Below, one piece after another: positions 1 through 8,606 of a stretch of 64,000 nt of DNA. The notes beneath the pieces are model-generated. The model was not told the DNA's origin. It saw only the letters and a list, made by a program, of their open reading frames with translations, and searched no databases. Location of the stretch: NCBI GenBank assembly GCA_018222965.1, contig JAAEZH010000020.1, positions 1 to 64,000 on the forward strand. Direction: 5' to 3'. The position numbers and the translations under genes were made by a program. Origin of the DNA: Bacteroidota bacterium. Its GTDB lineage: Bacteria > Bacteroidota > Bacteroidia > Chitinophagales > Saprospiraceae. Numbering within the stretch: position 1 is the stretch's first letter; every line of letters starts with the position of its first letter.

Positions 1-1249
1 TGGTTTTGAGCAAATTGAAATGAAAAACAGAATTAAATTCCCGAACAAGCTCTAAGATTTGGGCGATGGCTTTTTGTTCGGTTAGGGTTGGAGGGAGAGA
101 GATAGGTAATGAAGCGTATTCGGTACTATTAATACCGGGTTGTCCACTTCTCATGGACATTACATTTACCCATCGCCAGTACGCAGAAGTCTTTAAATAG
201 GCATTCAAGTAAGACGGAAGTAAGACTTTTGGATTGGCTTTGACCTTTATCAAGAAACCAGCATATACTAATTTTCTGTCCTCCGAATAATAAAAATAGG
301 ACTTGCCAACGCTTGCCCCAGTTCTTGCAAGTACTATGTCTCCCGTCTCTAAATAATAGTTTGAGGCATCAATATGATCAACTGATTTTAAATCTGACTC
401 CACTAATCTTCCATCGTCATCTATATCTGTAATTCTTAGGTACGTTGGCAAATTGAGATTGAATTCAACTGCGGCAGCTCCGATACCATACTTAGGTTGT
501 TCATCCAAACAGAAGCCTAAAAGTTTCACCTCCCAATCCTCCGGAATCACCCCCACCTCCGTTTGCTTATACCCAACCCCTTCTCCAAAACCCGCCACCC
601 GCGTCTTCCCGGTCAACAACTCCTGCATCGCTCCCTGCTTGATCGCTTTCTTCTTCTCGATGAGTTGGTCCAAGCTGGTGATCAGGGCATCAACGTCGGA
701 GAGGGCCGTGGCGATGGCGCGTTGTTCGGTGAGGGTTGGGGGGAGGGGGACGACAAAGGAGCGTATTTGCCCAAAGTTCAATCCTTCACGATTTCCTCCT
801 GCTTGAAAGCTATCAATTTGCTTTTGTCCAATTTTCGATAGCAAAATAAAATTCAGAAACTTTGGTAATATTACTTGCTGACTAGATCGTATTATACAAA
901 CATGTTGATTGACGTTCCCTCCAACTAAATCCTTATCTGCAATTGCACTTCTACCAATAGAAGCACCAGTAATGTTTAAGAAAACATCTCCTTGTTTTAT
1001 TTCTGTTGCCTCAAACTTTGAATGAGTATTATCATCTATAAAGGCCAAGTCGTTCTTTAATAGATTTCCCCAACCAACATTCTGACTTCTAACAAATGGG
1101 TGCCCGTTGGTTTTGTAAACTTTTTCTCCCCCTTTGGGAGTTATTCCACTTCCCACTTTTGTTGTGCATTCTCCAAGGAATTTCACTTCCCAGTCATAAG
1201 GAATTTCTCCAATCTCAGTATTCTTATATTTAGCCTCTACTAACTCCAT
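1..1249 (-). CDS. hsdS: Type I restriction enzyme specificity subunit HsdS (partial, 3' end outside window)
   Basis: DNA-recognition subunit of a type I restriction-modification complex. Reading the minus strand from the ATG at 1249 gives an uninterrupted frame of about 416 codons running off the left edge. It has the classic two-half layout: a half opening with IPYDWEVKFLGE, a first target-recognition domain, a conserved segment LPPTLTEQRAIATALSDVDA followed by a helical stretch ending MQELLTGKTR, then a second half opening with IPEDWEVKLLG, a second recognition domain and a second LPPTLTEQKAIAQ segment near the edge. The start overlaps the hsdM stop by 10 bases, so the two are translationally coupled. 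No hsdR is visible; it would lie to the left. After the second conserved segment the residues no longer resemble the expected spacer helix, but too little is visible to judge. Confidence 0.93.
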   Translation of the reverse strand, partial: MELVEAKYKNTEIGEIPYDWEVKFLGECTTKVGSGITPKGGEKVYKTNGHPFVRSQNVGWGNLLKNDLAFIDDNTHSKFEATEIKQGDVFLNITGASIGRSAIADKDLVGGNVNQHVCIIRSSQQVILPKFLNFILLSKIGQKQIDSFQAGGNREGLNFGQIRSFVVPLPPTLTEQRAIATALSDVDALITSLDQLIEKKKAIKQGAMQELLTGKTRVAGFGEGVGYKQTEVGVIPEDWEVKLLGFCLDEQPKYGIGAAAVEFNLNLPTYLRITDIDDDGRLVESDLKSVDHIDASNYYLETGDIVLARTGASVGKSYFYYSEDRKLVYAGFLIKVKANPKVLLPSYLNAYLKTSAYWRWVNVMSMRSGQPGINSTEYASLPISLPPTLTEQKAIAQILELVREFNSVFHFNLLKT

Positions 1250-3660
1250 ACCAACCCCATTTTTTCCAAATGACTAGACACCTTTCCTTCCAATGCAGCC
1301 ACTTGCGCATCCAACTCGCTCATCGTATGTTCATACCGCTCTGCCAATTCCTTAATCCGCCCGGTCAAGCGTTGAGAAATACCATCGATCTCCGACTGAA
1401 TATCCGATTGGATCGCTGTCAGCCATTTGTCTTCGATTACTAAGGCTTTGACTTCTTCTTGGGAAAGTTGATGAAATTGAGCTAAGGTAGCCTCATCCAA
1501 TTCGGTTTGCTTTTGTTTGATCGCCTTTTTTAATTTTGTCTCCCGGTCAAACAACAGCAATAGCTCATTCAAGAGGGTACGAGCTTCCTGCTCTTCCGGA
1601 TCATGCCTGATGTCTTTGAGGTATTTGGTTGCGGTGGTCTTGCTGATCTTGCCTTTGTCATTGGATGCCTCCGATAATACACCTTCGTCCCCTCCGTGTT
1701 CTTCCTCGTATTCGCTGATCTGACTTTGGATGCTTTCCAGCTCTGCTTCCATTCCCTGAATAGCGGTTTGCTCCTTTGCCAGGTATCGATCAACAACCAG
1801 TTGCTTGGGAATCAACTCACATGTCCATCCCTTATCTACCTCTTTGCCTTTTTTGTTTTTCTCGATGATACGGGTAACCTTAGCCTCCCATCCGTCCTCA
1901 ATGATCAGGTAGAGATCATCCTTCATGGTCTCATTCCAATAGTCTAATAGATGCTGGTAAATATCGTAGCGGATAATCAGCGGACGGTTGCTGTACTGTT
2001 GTAGAATGGCCTCTGCAATAGTATGAATGAAGGCTTTCGGAGATGTGCTTTCCGTGATCCCTGAAAGGGTTTCATACACCTCCGCCTTCCAGCCTTCAAA
2101 CAACTGATTGAGTTGTTGGCTATACGCCTTAAATTCGGGATGATCGAAGATGGTATCCTTGATTTCGGATTTCTGAACTTGCAATTGCTGGTATCCATCC
2201 CGCAATGGAGTAAACAGGGCCTTTCGCAGGTTTGGATATACGTCCCAGTATTCCTTCAAAGCATCAATGTCGCGATTCGGGATACCTCCGTTTAAGTGAG
2301 CGTTCAGGTCTTGTATATCCTCCTCTTCCTGCGTATCGATATATCGCGGGATGTTGAGGTTGAATTCATTCTTTTCAATCTCGGCAAAAGGCACAAAGCG
2401 CGAATACTTTTCCAGTTCCCATTGGCTATTGAAAACATCTACGATCTTATGGATATCCTGTTCCCGCAGGCGGTTTTTATTCCCATCCTTTTTGAATCCC
2501 TTGCTGGCATCTATCATAAAGATACCTTCCCGCTTCTCCGCATCCTCCTTATCAATTACAATAATACATGCAGGAATACCCGTACCATAAAAGAGGTTTG
2601 CCGGAAGACCTATGATACCCTTTATGAGCTTACGCTTGAGGATGTTTTCCCGAATAACAGCTTCTGCATTCCCCCGGAACAAAACGCCATGAGGAAGGAT
2701 GATAGCCGCTTTCCCGGTACTTTTAAGGGAAGCAATTATATGTAGCAGAAACGCGTAGTCACCGTTCTTAGCAGGAGGCTCCCCGTATCCAATGAAACGG
2801 TTATACGCATCTTCCATAGGAACGATGCCCGTACTCCAATTCTTTAAAGAAAAGGGAGGATTACAGGATGCCCGATCGAACCGCTTGAGCGTACCGTCTG
2901 GTTCTTTGAATTGGGGATCAGCAATGGTATTCTTACCGGCAATGGATGCCTCCGGGTTGCCATGAAGCCACATGTTCATGATCGCCAACCCCTTGGTTGC
3001 GATGTCTTTTTCCTGACCGTAAATGGTCAGCCCATTCGGAGCTTCATCGGCTACTTTTAAAAGAAGCGATCCGCTGCCACAGGTTGGGTCATAAACGGTA
3101 TAGGATGGTTTATCCAGCTTGTGTACATCAATGATCTTGGCCATCACTCTCGATACCTCAGCCGGGGTGTAAAACTGGCCCTTGGACTTCCCGGATTCGG
3201 TAGCGAAGTGCCGCATCAGGTATTCGTATGCATCACCGAGAATGTCGTCATCCTCTGCCCGGTTGTGCTTGAAGTTCAGCGCAGGATTCTCGAAGATGGA
3301 AACGAGGTCAGACAGTCGATCCACCTTTTCTTTTCCACTACCTAACTTCTCATCGTCATTGAAGTCGACCAACTCCATTGCACCTTCCAACCCGTTGGCA
3401 GCAAATAATGGTCGAAGGATTTCCTTGTTGATCCGGTCGCCAATATCTGGTTTACCCTTAAGCGCAACCATATCATCGAAGCTGGCTCCTTCCGGCACCT
3501 CGATCAAACTGTTCTTCCGGTTGGCGTATTTGTCAGAGACGTATTTGACGAAGAGCAGCGTTAAAACATAGTTCTTGTATTGGCTCGCATCCATTCCTCC
3601 ACGTAGGGCATCACATGAAGCCCAGAGCGAACTGTATAATTCCGATTTTTTTATTGCCAT
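1240..3660 (-). CDS. hsdM: Type I restriction enzyme DNA methyltransferase subunit HsdM (long form)
   Basis: Adenine-N6 methyltransferase subunit that, with HsdS, modifies the recognition site and forms part of the restriction complex. The start at 3660 (MAIKKSELYSSLW) gives 806 residues; an in-frame ATG 27 codons upstream adds a segment that does not look like HsdM. An N-terminal helical domain (about 1-150) precedes the SAM-binding motif DPTCGSGS (191-198) and the catalytic NPPF (267-270), which is typical of the family. The protein is far longer than the common HsdM of about 500 residues: the last 300 residues are charged and heptad-like, probably coiled coil, ending MGLVWS. Long HsdM variants exist, so this is probably not a fusion artefact. 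It is read toward hsdS and is divergent from the secreted-protein gene to its right. Confidence 0.95.
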   Translation of the reverse strand: MAIKKSELYSSLWASCDALRGGMDASQYKNYVLTLLFVKYVSDKYANRKNSLIEVPEGASFDDMVALKGKPDIGDRINKEILRPLFAANGLEGAMELVDFNDDEKLGSGKEKVDRLSDLVSIFENPALNFKHNRAEDDDILGDAYEYLMRHFATESGKSKGQFYTPAEVSRVMAKIIDVHKLDKPSYTVYDPTCGSGSLLLKVADEAPNGLTIYGQEKDIATKGLAIMNMWLHGNPEASIAGKNTIADPQFKEPDGTLKRFDRASCNPPFSLKNWSTGIVPMEDAYNRFIGYGEPPAKNGDYAFLLHIIASLKSTGKAAIILPHGVLFRGNAEAVIRENILKRKLIKGIIGLPANLFYGTGIPACIIVIDKEDAEKREGIFMIDASKGFKKDGNKNRLREQDIHKIVDVFNSQWELEKYSRFVPFAEIEKNEFNLNIPRYIDTQEEEDIQDLNAHLNGGIPNRDIDALKEYWDVYPNLRKALFTPLRDGYQQLQVQKSEIKDTIFDHPEFKAYSQQLNQLFEGWKAEVYETLSGITESTSPKAFIHTIAEAILQQYSNRPLIIRYDIYQHLLDYWNETMKDDLYLIIEDGWEAKVTRIIEKNKKGKEVDKGWTCELIPKQLVVDRYLAKEQTAIQGMEAELESIQSQISEYEEEHGGDEGVLSEASNDKGKISKTTATKYLKDIRHDPEEQEARTLLNELLLLFDRETKLKKAIKQKQTELDEATLAQFHQLSQEEVKALVIEDKWLTAIQSDIQSEIDGISQRLTGRIKELAERYEHTMSELDAQVAALEGKVSSHLEKMGLVWS

Positions 3661-3772
3661 TTGATCTTGCGGATTTAATCTATTGGTAAAATTCAAGGTA
3701 CTAAAATGAATTTTAATATAAATTACTATTTTAGTTTGCATTTAATCCATCAACCACTCCAAACACCTCAAG

Positions 3773-6277
3773 ATGAAAACCTTTACGCTTTTTACGCTTT
3801 TTATTGTTTTTTCTTTTCAGACCTTTTCTCAAGCACCTTTTCCTTTTGAAGATACTTTCGAATCTGGAACGCTCAATTCGGCCTACTGGACCGCATCCCC
3901 AAATATCAACGGGGTCAACGGGGTAGTTGAACTTGATGATGGGATCGGGCTCAATAATTCCACAGGAGTAAAAATGGGAAAAACCAGTGATTCCGGAGGA
4001 TTCACAGCCAATGCCTTGGATCTTTCTATTAATTTATCAGACCAATCTGAAGTCGAATTGACTTTTTGGATCAATGATTACGATGATGCTACCGATGGTA
4101 TTGATGGTTTGTATTTTAGCGATAATGGAGGAGCCAATTTTGAAAAAGTGCTCGATTTCCTCCCAGAGGAGTGGTGTAATTATAATTATGGTCAGTTTCC
4201 TCCCATTGACGTTGACGAACTGGCTTCTTTAGCCGGACTAAATGTTTCAACCAGCCAGTTTGTGATCCGATTTGCACAACGAGGAGATAAAGATTTTTCC
4301 GGAACCTCTGACGGGTTTTACATTGACAATATCAATGTTTATGATCCTAACCTAATCTATAAAGAACTTCCGGCCGAGGATGATTTCGAGAATGGTCAGT
4401 TCCAGGATTTTTGGGCATGGAATTTTGCCGATCAAACAGCAGGAATCAATGCTGACGAAGCTCCAACCGGAACCATGAACTGGGTCGAAGTGACAGACGG
4501 GGTAGGCATCAATAATTCTTACGGAGTCGCTATGGGCCGCCGATGCGATGATGTCTTTACCACCAATGCACTCGATTTGCATTTGAACCTCGCTGGTGAA
4601 GATCAGGTTGAACTGACTTTTTGGTTGAATGATTATCAGGACGCAACAGATAATGATGACGGACTGTATTTCAGCGATGACGGAGGTGAAAGCTTTGAAA
4701 AAGTACTGGACTTTCTTCCGGATGAGTGGTGCGATTACAATTATGGCCAATTCCCTCCTATTGATGTGGATCAACTGGCCGAAGACTTTGGATTAGAACT
4801 TTCCTCCACTTTTGTTATCCGTTTTCAGCAACGAGGAGATAAAGATTTTTCCGGAACTTCTGATGGCTTTTATCTAGACAATGTCAATGTTTATGATCCA
4901 AACCTAATCTATAAAGAACTTCCGGTCATGGATGATTTCGAAGATGGTCAGTTCCAAAATTTCTGGGCATGGAACTTTGCCGATCAAACAGCAGGAATCA
5001 ATGCTGACGAAACTCCAACCGGAACCATGAACTGGGTCGAAGTGACAGACGGGGTAGGCATCAATAATTCTTACGGAGTCGCTATGGGCCGCCGATGCGA
5101 TGATGTCTTTACCACCAATGCACTCGATTTGCATTTGAACCTCGCTGGTGAAGATCAGGTTGAACTGACTTTTTGGTTGAATGATTATCAGGACGCAACA
5201 GATAATGATGACGGACTGTATTTCAGCGATGACGGAGGTGAAAGCTTTGAAAAAGTACTGGACTTTCTTCCGGATGAGTGGTGCGATTACAATTATGGCC
5301 AATTCCCTCCTATTGATGTGGATCAACTGGCCGAAGACTTTGGATTAGAACTTTCCTCCACTTTTGTTATCCGTTTTCAGCAACGAGGAGATAAAGATTT
5401 TTCCGGAACTTCTGATGGGTTCTACATTGACGAGGTAAAAGTTTACGACCCGAATCTTACTTTTAAAACAATTCCATTTTCAAATAATTTTGATGATGGT
5501 CAATTGCCCAATTACTGGGCCTGGAATTTTGCGGATCAAACAGTTAGCATTAACACCAACAATGCACCAACTGGAACTATGAATTGGGTCGAAGTCCTGG
5601 ACGGTATTGGAATTGATAATTCCTACGGTGTAGCCATAGGACGCAGATGTGACGACTTCTTTACCACAAACGCACTTGACTTACACTTGAATTTAGAGGG
5701 CGCCTCCAACGTAAACTTATCTTTCTGGATTAACGACTATCAGGATGAAACAGATGATGACGATGGTCTGTATTTTAGTGATGATGGTGGCGAAACGTTT
5801 ATCAAGGTAGAGGATTTTGACTTTTCATCAGCCACTGATTACAATTATGAGGAATATCAGGTCAGCATTTCTGACATTGTAGCAAATAGTTCACAATTGG
5901 AATTATCCAACAGATTTGTGGTTCGATTTCAGCAAAGAGGAGAAAATGATTTTTCTGGAACTTCTGATGGCATTTATCTTGACAATGTTAACGTAACAGG
6001 AACTCCGTCGTCAACAACTAATTACTTAAACAAAGATCAAATTCGGGTTTTCCCATCTCCTACCGAAGGGGTAACCTTTATTGAGGTTCCAGGCCATACT
6101 TCAATTCAAAAAATTCAAATCTTTAGTTCTTCAGGAATATTAGTCTATTCAAAGGAATCAGAAAATAACTCAAATAAAGAACAACTTAATCTGAACGCAC
6201 TACCTGGAGGATTGTACCTCATTTCTGCCACGCTGGAATCGGGTCAGATAATTTCTAAAAAGGTAGTCAAACAATAA
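3773..6277 (+). CDS. Secreted four-repeat protein with T9SS type A sorting domain
   Basis: Predicted T9SS cargo of 834 residues, function unknown. An N-terminal signal peptide (about residues 1-20, hydrophobic, ending SFSQ) is followed by four copies of a module of about 184 residues. Each copy carries FWAWNFADQ or a variant, ALDLHLNL, FWLNDYQDATD, GLYFSDDGGE and FVIRFQQRGDKDFSGTSDG, which looks like a beta-sandwich (MAM/jelly-roll-like) fold. The last 75 or so residues (RVFPSPTEG, then LPGGLYLIS and a basic end KKVVKQ) match the Por-type C-terminal sorting domain that directs export and surface anchoring. Modules 2 and 3 are nearly identical in DNA. The modules are rich in Asp and Asn and could bind calcium; that is inference. 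It stands alone between hsdM and the tRNA-Cys region. Confidence 0.85.
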   Translation: MKTFTLFTLFIVFSFQTFSQAPFPFEDTFESGTLNSAYWTASPNINGVNGVVELDDGIGLNNSTGVKMGKTSDSGGFTANALDLSINLSDQSEVELTFWINDYDDATDGIDGLYFSDNGGANFEKVLDFLPEEWCNYNYGQFPPIDVDELASLAGLNVSTSQFVIRFAQRGDKDFSGTSDGFYIDNINVYDPNLIYKELPAEDDFENGQFQDFWAWNFADQTAGINADEAPTGTMNWVEVTDGVGINNSYGVAMGRRCDDVFTTNALDLHLNLAGEDQVELTFWLNDYQDATDNDDGLYFSDDGGESFEKVLDFLPDEWCDYNYGQFPPIDVDQLAEDFGLELSSTFVIRFQQRGDKDFSGTSDGFYLDNVNVYDPNLIYKELPVMDDFEDGQFQNFWAWNFADQTAGINADETPTGTMNWVEVTDGVGINNSYGVAMGRRCDDVFTTNALDLHLNLAGEDQVELTFWLNDYQDATDNDDGLYFSDDGGESFEKVLDFLPDEWCDYNYGQFPPIDVDQLAEDFGLELSSTFVIRFQQRGDKDFSGTSDGFYIDEVKVYDPNLTFKTIPFSNNFDDGQLPNYWAWNFADQTVSINTNNAPTGTMNWVEVLDGIGIDNSYGVAIGRRCDDFFTTNALDLHLNLEGASNVNLSFWINDYQDETDDDDGLYFSDDGGETFIKVEDFDFSSATDYNYEEYQVSISDIVANSSQLELSNRFVVRFQQRGENDFSGTSDGIYLDNVNVTGTPSSTTNYLNKDQIRVFPSPTEGVTFIEVPGHTSIQKIQIFSSSGILVYSKESENNSNKEQLNLNALPGGLYLISATLESGQIISKKVVKQ
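4345..5448 (+). repeat. Near-identical tandem 552-bp repeat inside the secreted four-repeat gene
   Basis: Two in-frame tandem copies, 4345-4896 and 4897-5448, each 552 bp (184 codons). By eye the central block 4461-4866 is identical to 5013-5418 over about 400 bases. Differences cluster at the edges of the unit, where the codons differ in both synonymous and non-synonymous positions. The flanking modules 1 and 4 are clearly diverged relatives. This points to a recent duplication or ongoing gene conversion of the middle module. Confidence 0.93.
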
Positions 6278-6328
6278 TATTACCGTATCAGCCAGGATGT
6301 AATTTTATAATAAAGAAGAAATGACTTA

Positions 6329-6469
6329 GGATTAGCTCGCTCGCGCTCGCTGATCCGGAATGGCTATTCCGTACAAGCATTTTCAGCTCCGGCTTCGCCG
6401 GTTCCAAAAGAAAAAGCGCCGACGAAATATCTTTCGCTTTGGATTAGCTCCCCTTCGGGTCGCTGATCC
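6329..6469. repeat. Two dispersed hairpins with the same stem (GGATTAGC / GCTGATCC)
   Basis: The 329-base gap between the secreted-protein stop and tRNA-Cys holds no gene. It contains two hairpin-forming units, 6329-6356 and 6441-6469, sharing the stem GGATTAGC...GCTGATCC but with different loops (one GCTCGCGC-like, the other CCCCTTCGGG). Between them lie smaller stems such as GGAATGGCTATTCC and CTCCGGCTTCGCCGG. The shared stems with variable loops look like an intergenic palindromic repeat family rather than a terminator; no T-run follows either unit. Confidence 0.6.
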
Positions 6470-6526
6470 GGTAGGTGGGGGCCGAACAAACGGAAATAGC
6501 CCTTCCTCCGGAAGGTTTTACAAATG

Positions 6527-6565
6527 AAAAAGGCGCTGGAAAGAAATCTTTCCGCGCCTTTTTTC
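6527..6565 (-). terminator. Intrinsic terminator downstream of tRNA-Cys (possibly bidirectional)
   Basis: A GC-rich stem (AAGGCGC, a T bulge, GGAAAG / CTTTCCGCGCCTT) with an AAAT loop is flanked by A-runs on one side and T-runs on the other, so it can work on both strands. It lies about 40 bases past the 3' end of the minus-strand tRNA-Cys and about 250 bases past the plus-strand secreted-protein gene. Confidence 0.75.
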
Positions 6566-6606
6566 TTTGGAAAATGATCCCCAGGGGGATCAGCTATTTC
6601 CGCTTG

Positions 6607-6677
6607 AGGTCGCGAGCGGATTCGAACCGCTGTACAAGGTTTTGCAGACCTCTGCCTAGCCACTCGGCCACGCGACC
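6607..6677 (-). tRNA. tRNA-Cys (anticodon GCA)
   Basis: Read on the minus strand this 71-base segment folds into a complete cloverleaf: acceptor GGTCGCG/CGCGACC, D stem GCC/GGC, anticodon stem GAGGT/ACCTT with loop CTGCAAA (anticodon GCA), T stem AGCGG/CCGCT with loop TTCGAAT, and discriminator base U. No CCA is encoded at the 3' end. A broken copy of its 5' half lies about 80 bases upstream in the direction of transcription. Confidence 0.95.
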
Positions 6678-6706
6678 CTGTTTCAAAATGATCTCCCCTC
6701 ATTATG

Positions 6707-6757
6707 AGGTTTTGCCCCCGATAGCTATCGGGGTTGCAGCCACTCGGCCACGCGACC
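6707..6757 (-). pseudogene. Broken tRNA-Cys copy interrupted by a palindrome
   Basis: Bases 6738-6757 repeat exactly the first 20 bases of the neighbouring tRNA-Cys (acceptor arm and part of the D arm). The copy then runs into the perfect 18-base palindrome CCCCGATAGCTATCGGGG (6716-6733), after which GCAAAACCT (6707-6715), the anticodon-loop segment of the tRNA, reappears before similarity ends. There is no T arm or 3' acceptor strand, so it cannot make a normal tRNA. It is most simply the remnant of a tandem tRNA duplication invaded or rearranged by a palindromic repeat. Confidence 0.7.
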
Positions 6758-6819
6758 ATTTTTAAACGGATGGCAAATATAAAGACTTTTTTGATCCAAT
6801 ACCTAAATCCGTCGGAAAA

Positions 6820-8553
6820 TTATCGGATCAATGTAATACTGCCCTTTTGTTCTACAACTCCGTATGTTGGTGTCTCTAATCGCAATCGGAAAATATAAAC
6901 TCCCGAAGGCAACAAGGCTCCACCTGTACGACCATCCCAAACCTGCTCGGGATCATCGGTCTCAAAGACTAAGGCTCCCCAACGATTGAAGACCTGCAAC
7001 TGGTAATCAAAGCCGGGTTCTATGAATTGTACAAACACTTTCCACTCCCGGTTGTTTTCGCCCGTTGGAGAAAAAACATTCGGAATGTACATCTTTGGCT
7101 CCGGACGCAAGCAAATCACGTTTGACCGGCTGTTTGCATAAGCCAATTCGCCGGAAGGCAAAAGCTGCGAAAAGCGCGCTTCCACGTAATAACAGACCGC
7201 TTCGTCTTTAAGTTCTGATGTCGGAATAAAATCGGTAAACTCCAACTCGTTGCCGGGTACCAAACCCACAAACTCGGTACTCAAGCCCCGCTGTCGATAA
7301 ATCTCGTATTCAATGACTTCTGCACCGTCCAACCGGAAGGGCGTCCAGTTGATGATAAACTCGCCCGGGTCTGGAGCTTCTCCCTCCAAATACACGGTTC
7401 TTATGGCTTTGCTTTTCCAAACTTCCCCGCAATTGTCGACGGAGGAAATGTTATACTCCAGCGGCGCATTATCCGGCACGGGATCGGTTAGAAGAACACT
7501 GTTTGACAACTGCAATGGATCGCCCAAATCCGTCCAGGGTATGCTTTGTACGAAATTGCCCTCCGTATCCCGCACTTCAATATTCGCGGAAGCGAGCTCA
7601 GCATCTGTGTTCCACAGCCAGCTAACCTCCACCCCTCCATTGATCAGGGTAGCATTGAATATCGCCATCTCGTCTGGTGGCACCACGATATCGGTGGTCG
7701 CACACTGATCATTGGATTGCGCCGGACGGTCGGTCCCGTTCTCAAAAGCGATGATTCGGAAACAGTAGTCAGAACCATCTTCCACATCTGAGAAAGTAAA
7801 TGTTCCGGCATCCGGGCCGAGTGTCGCAATGCCTTCGAAGGGGCCTCCATCCACACTTACATGCACCTCCTGACGATCCGAGCCATTCACGAAAGTGAGA
7901 AAAGGGTTCCACTCCAGCAAGTAGGTGCGGGCACACTCATCCTGACTCAAACTCAGATAGGTCGTATTCACCGGATCCAAAAACAAACTGGTATTCCCGC
8001 AAGGGTCTAAAGCCAGCACATAATATTGCTCCGATTTGATATTGGCTTCCGCCGAAAAGTCTGTATAGGTACTGCCCGAATAGACCGTATCAATCGGATC
8101 CACATTATTACCAATGAGTCGGTAAATAACATATGCAAACACCTGAGGCGAGCTGCTTGGCTCCCACTCCATTTCCACATCGCTTCCGGAAACCAACAAA
8201 GTCAGAATCTGTGCCGGATCGGGCGGAAGATTAGAGATGGTATCCGATTGAAGCACCGTTTCCCCCGGACAATTGTAATCGCTCTCCATGTAATAATACC
8301 AGGTATCATTACCGGGATTCGGATGAACATAAAAATCCTGCGTTTGATTGCTTACGCTGGCCAGCAAGCTGTACGGGCCATCCGGGTTTTGCGATGCATA
8401 TATATTATAGCTGTTGAACGGGCCGCAATTGTTGGTCGGCAAGTCCCAAAAGAGGGTGTCACCGCCAACACACAACGGGTCGGGCGGCATTATTTGTGCC
8501 TGCAGAAAGAGGGCTTGTAGTACAAATGTGATTGCTAGTATCGGGCGAAACAT
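6820..8553 (-). CDS. Fibronectin-III-like secreted protein with T9SS type B (gliding-associated) C-terminal domain
   Basis: A 577-residue predicted T9SS cargo. A signal peptide (MFRPILAITFVLQALFLQAQ) leads into several fibronectin type III-like beta domains (repeated patterns such as VEWEPSSSPQVFAYVIYR and INWTPFRLDGAEVIEYEIYR with conserved aromatic and Tyr positions). The last 90 residues (YIPNVFSPTGENNREW, then LQVFNRWGALVFE, VWDGR, LPSGVYIFRL, GSITLIR) are the CHU_C/gliding-motility-associated type B sorting domain. Many cysteines suggest disulphides outside the cell. The ligand or role is not evident. It is read in the same direction as, but about 50 bases after, the lipoprotein gene to its right. 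Confidence 0.88.
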   Translation of the reverse strand: MFRPILAITFVLQALFLQAQIMPPDPLCVGGDTLFWDLPTNNCGPFNSYNIYASQNPDGPYSLLASVSNQTQDFYVHPNPGNDTWYYYMESDYNCPGETVLQSDTISNLPPDPAQILTLLVSGSDVEMEWEPSSSPQVFAYVIYRLIGNNVDPIDTVYSGSTYTDFSAEANIKSEQYYVLALDPCGNTSLFLDPVNTTYLSLSQDECARTYLLEWNPFLTFVNGSDRQEVHVSVDGGPFEGIATLGPDAGTFTFSDVEDGSDYCFRIIAFENGTDRPAQSNDQCATTDIVVPPDEMAIFNATLINGGVEVSWLWNTDAELASANIEVRDTEGNFVQSIPWTDLGDPLQLSNSVLLTDPVPDNAPLEYNISSVDNCGEVWKSKAIRTVYLEGEAPDPGEFIINWTPFRLDGAEVIEYEIYRQRGLSTEFVGLVPGNELEFTDFIPTSELKDEAVCYYVEARFSQLLPSGELAYANSRSNVICLRPEPKMYIPNVFSPTGENNREWKVFVQFIEPGFDYQLQVFNRWGALVFETDDPEQVWDGRTGGALLPSGVYIFRLRLETPTYGVVEQKGSITLIR

Positions 8554-8606
8554 GTTTTATTTTTCTTCCGGAGGATTAAGAAAGAGAGCAACCTAAATAT
8601 GCTTTC

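Noticed and set aside
453-806. Plus-strand open frame of 117 codons
   Set aside because: It is the antisense of hsdS, whose two-half structure and conserved segments are unmistakable on the minus strand.
3773-6277. Regular repeats considered as CRISPR-like or satellite DNA
   Set aside because: The repeat length is a multiple of three, in frame within one open reading frame, and encodes conserved protein modules.
6364-6765. Open frames on both strands around the tRNA-Cys
   Set aside because: They run straight through the tRNA gene, its broken copy and the terminator, and the translations have no protein-like pattern.
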